Source of the DNA: Pseudomonadota bacterium
Lineage (GTDB): Bacteria; Pseudomonadota; Alphaproteobacteria; Rhizobiales; Beijerinckiaceae
DNA length: 64,000 nucleotides
Assembly: GCA_023423995.1 (NCBI GenBank)
Contig: JAFAEL010000092.1
Coordinates: forward strand, 40,160 to 104,159
Direction: 5' to 3'
Part shown: one piece after another, positions 63,888 through 64,000 of the stretch
How the letters are laid out: the number at the start of each line of letters is the position of its first letter
Position numbering within the stretch: position 1 is the stretch's first letter
Position numbers and translations under genes: made by a program
The notes under the pieces: generated by a model
Databases searched by the model: none
What the model was told of the DNA's origin: nothing
The model's input: the letters and a program-made list of their open reading frames with translations, nothing else

Positions 63888-64000
63888 CGTTCTGATCCGT
63901 GTTCTATCCGGATCTCCGCTCTCGCGTGTCCGGCTTCTTTGCAGTTGCGGGATGTCTCGGCGGAAACGCCAAAACGACGAACGCGCGGGCAGGGTGGCCC

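Overview
The window is ordinary-looking core chromosome of a high-GC alphaproteobacterium, most likely Hyphomicrobiales (Rhizobiales) with a Methylobacteriaceae/Beijerinckiaceae flavour. Evidence: a meso-DAP dcw cluster, an alphaproteobacterial class A RNase P RNA, a PodJ-like polarity protein, the hsp20-DUF1150 pair, a PHA granule-region protein, the rlmH-envC-ctpA-deacetylase-rppH block and the rplU-rpmA-obgE-proB-proA-nadD-rsfS block. The genus is inference. I see no insertion sequence, prophage, CRISPR array, tRNA or rRNA gene.

Layout. 1-6.6 kb (minus strand): division/cell-wall cluster rsmH-ftsL-ftsI-murE-murF-mraY, tightly overlapping, with no mraZ upstream. 7-9.8 kb: RNase P RNA (minus) between two small glycine-zipper exported proteins, then a TerB/J-domain protein and a zinc amidase. 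9.8-15.7 kb: aminotransferase, mscL, and a transporter-linked hybrid histidine kinase. 15.2-21 kb (minus): beta-oxidation operon fadE-fadA-fadJ with a DinB-fold gene at its end. 21.2-26.3 kb: PodJ-like protein with Sel1 repeats and a near-consensus CtrA site, then a TauE/SafE exporter and a TIGR02186 protein. 26.3-30 kb: XRE regulator, then pdeM and an Lhr-type helicase, without the DNA ligase usually found with them. 30-31.8 kb: Tat-type MBL hydrolase and a vapBC pair whose toxin has lost acidic active-site residues. 31.8-37.2 kb: TPR methyltransferase, AmpG-like permease, SbmA/YddA-type ABC transporter, double-length dCTP deaminase. 37.3-41.7 kb: NIPSNAP protein, two-gene type I secretion pair, and infC with an AUU start. 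41.9-47.2 kb: Ldh-family oxidoreductase, PHA-system protein, cysteine synthase, HisKA_2 kinase, hsp20-DUF1150. 47.2-52.9 kb: hydrolase, glycosyltransferase, small membrane protein, a DUF952-thioesterase fusion, an S24-type regulator, rppH and a divergent polysaccharide deacetylase. 53-64 kb: ctpA, envC-like, rlmH, rsfS, nadD, proA, DUF72, proB, a second (intact) vapBC, obgE, GNAT, rpmA, rplU.

How they work together. Several modules serve the envelope: peptidoglycan precursor synthesis and septal synthesis (dcw), an EnvC-like amidase activator and CtpA for wall remodelling, and an AmpD-like amidase plus an AmpG-like permease for muropeptide recycling. The right end couples ribosome production and maturation (rplU, rpmA, obgE, rsfS, rlmH) to proline and NAD synthesis. 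That block is disturbed by two non-canonical insertions: a vapBC module translationally overlapped with proB, and an opposite-strand DUF72 gene between proB and proA.

I did not find a clearly new multigene system. The best leads are small: the two contrasting vapBC modules, the broken proBA order, the DUF952-hotdog fusion, the AUU start of infC, and cell-cycle-type sites upstream of the PodJ-like gene.
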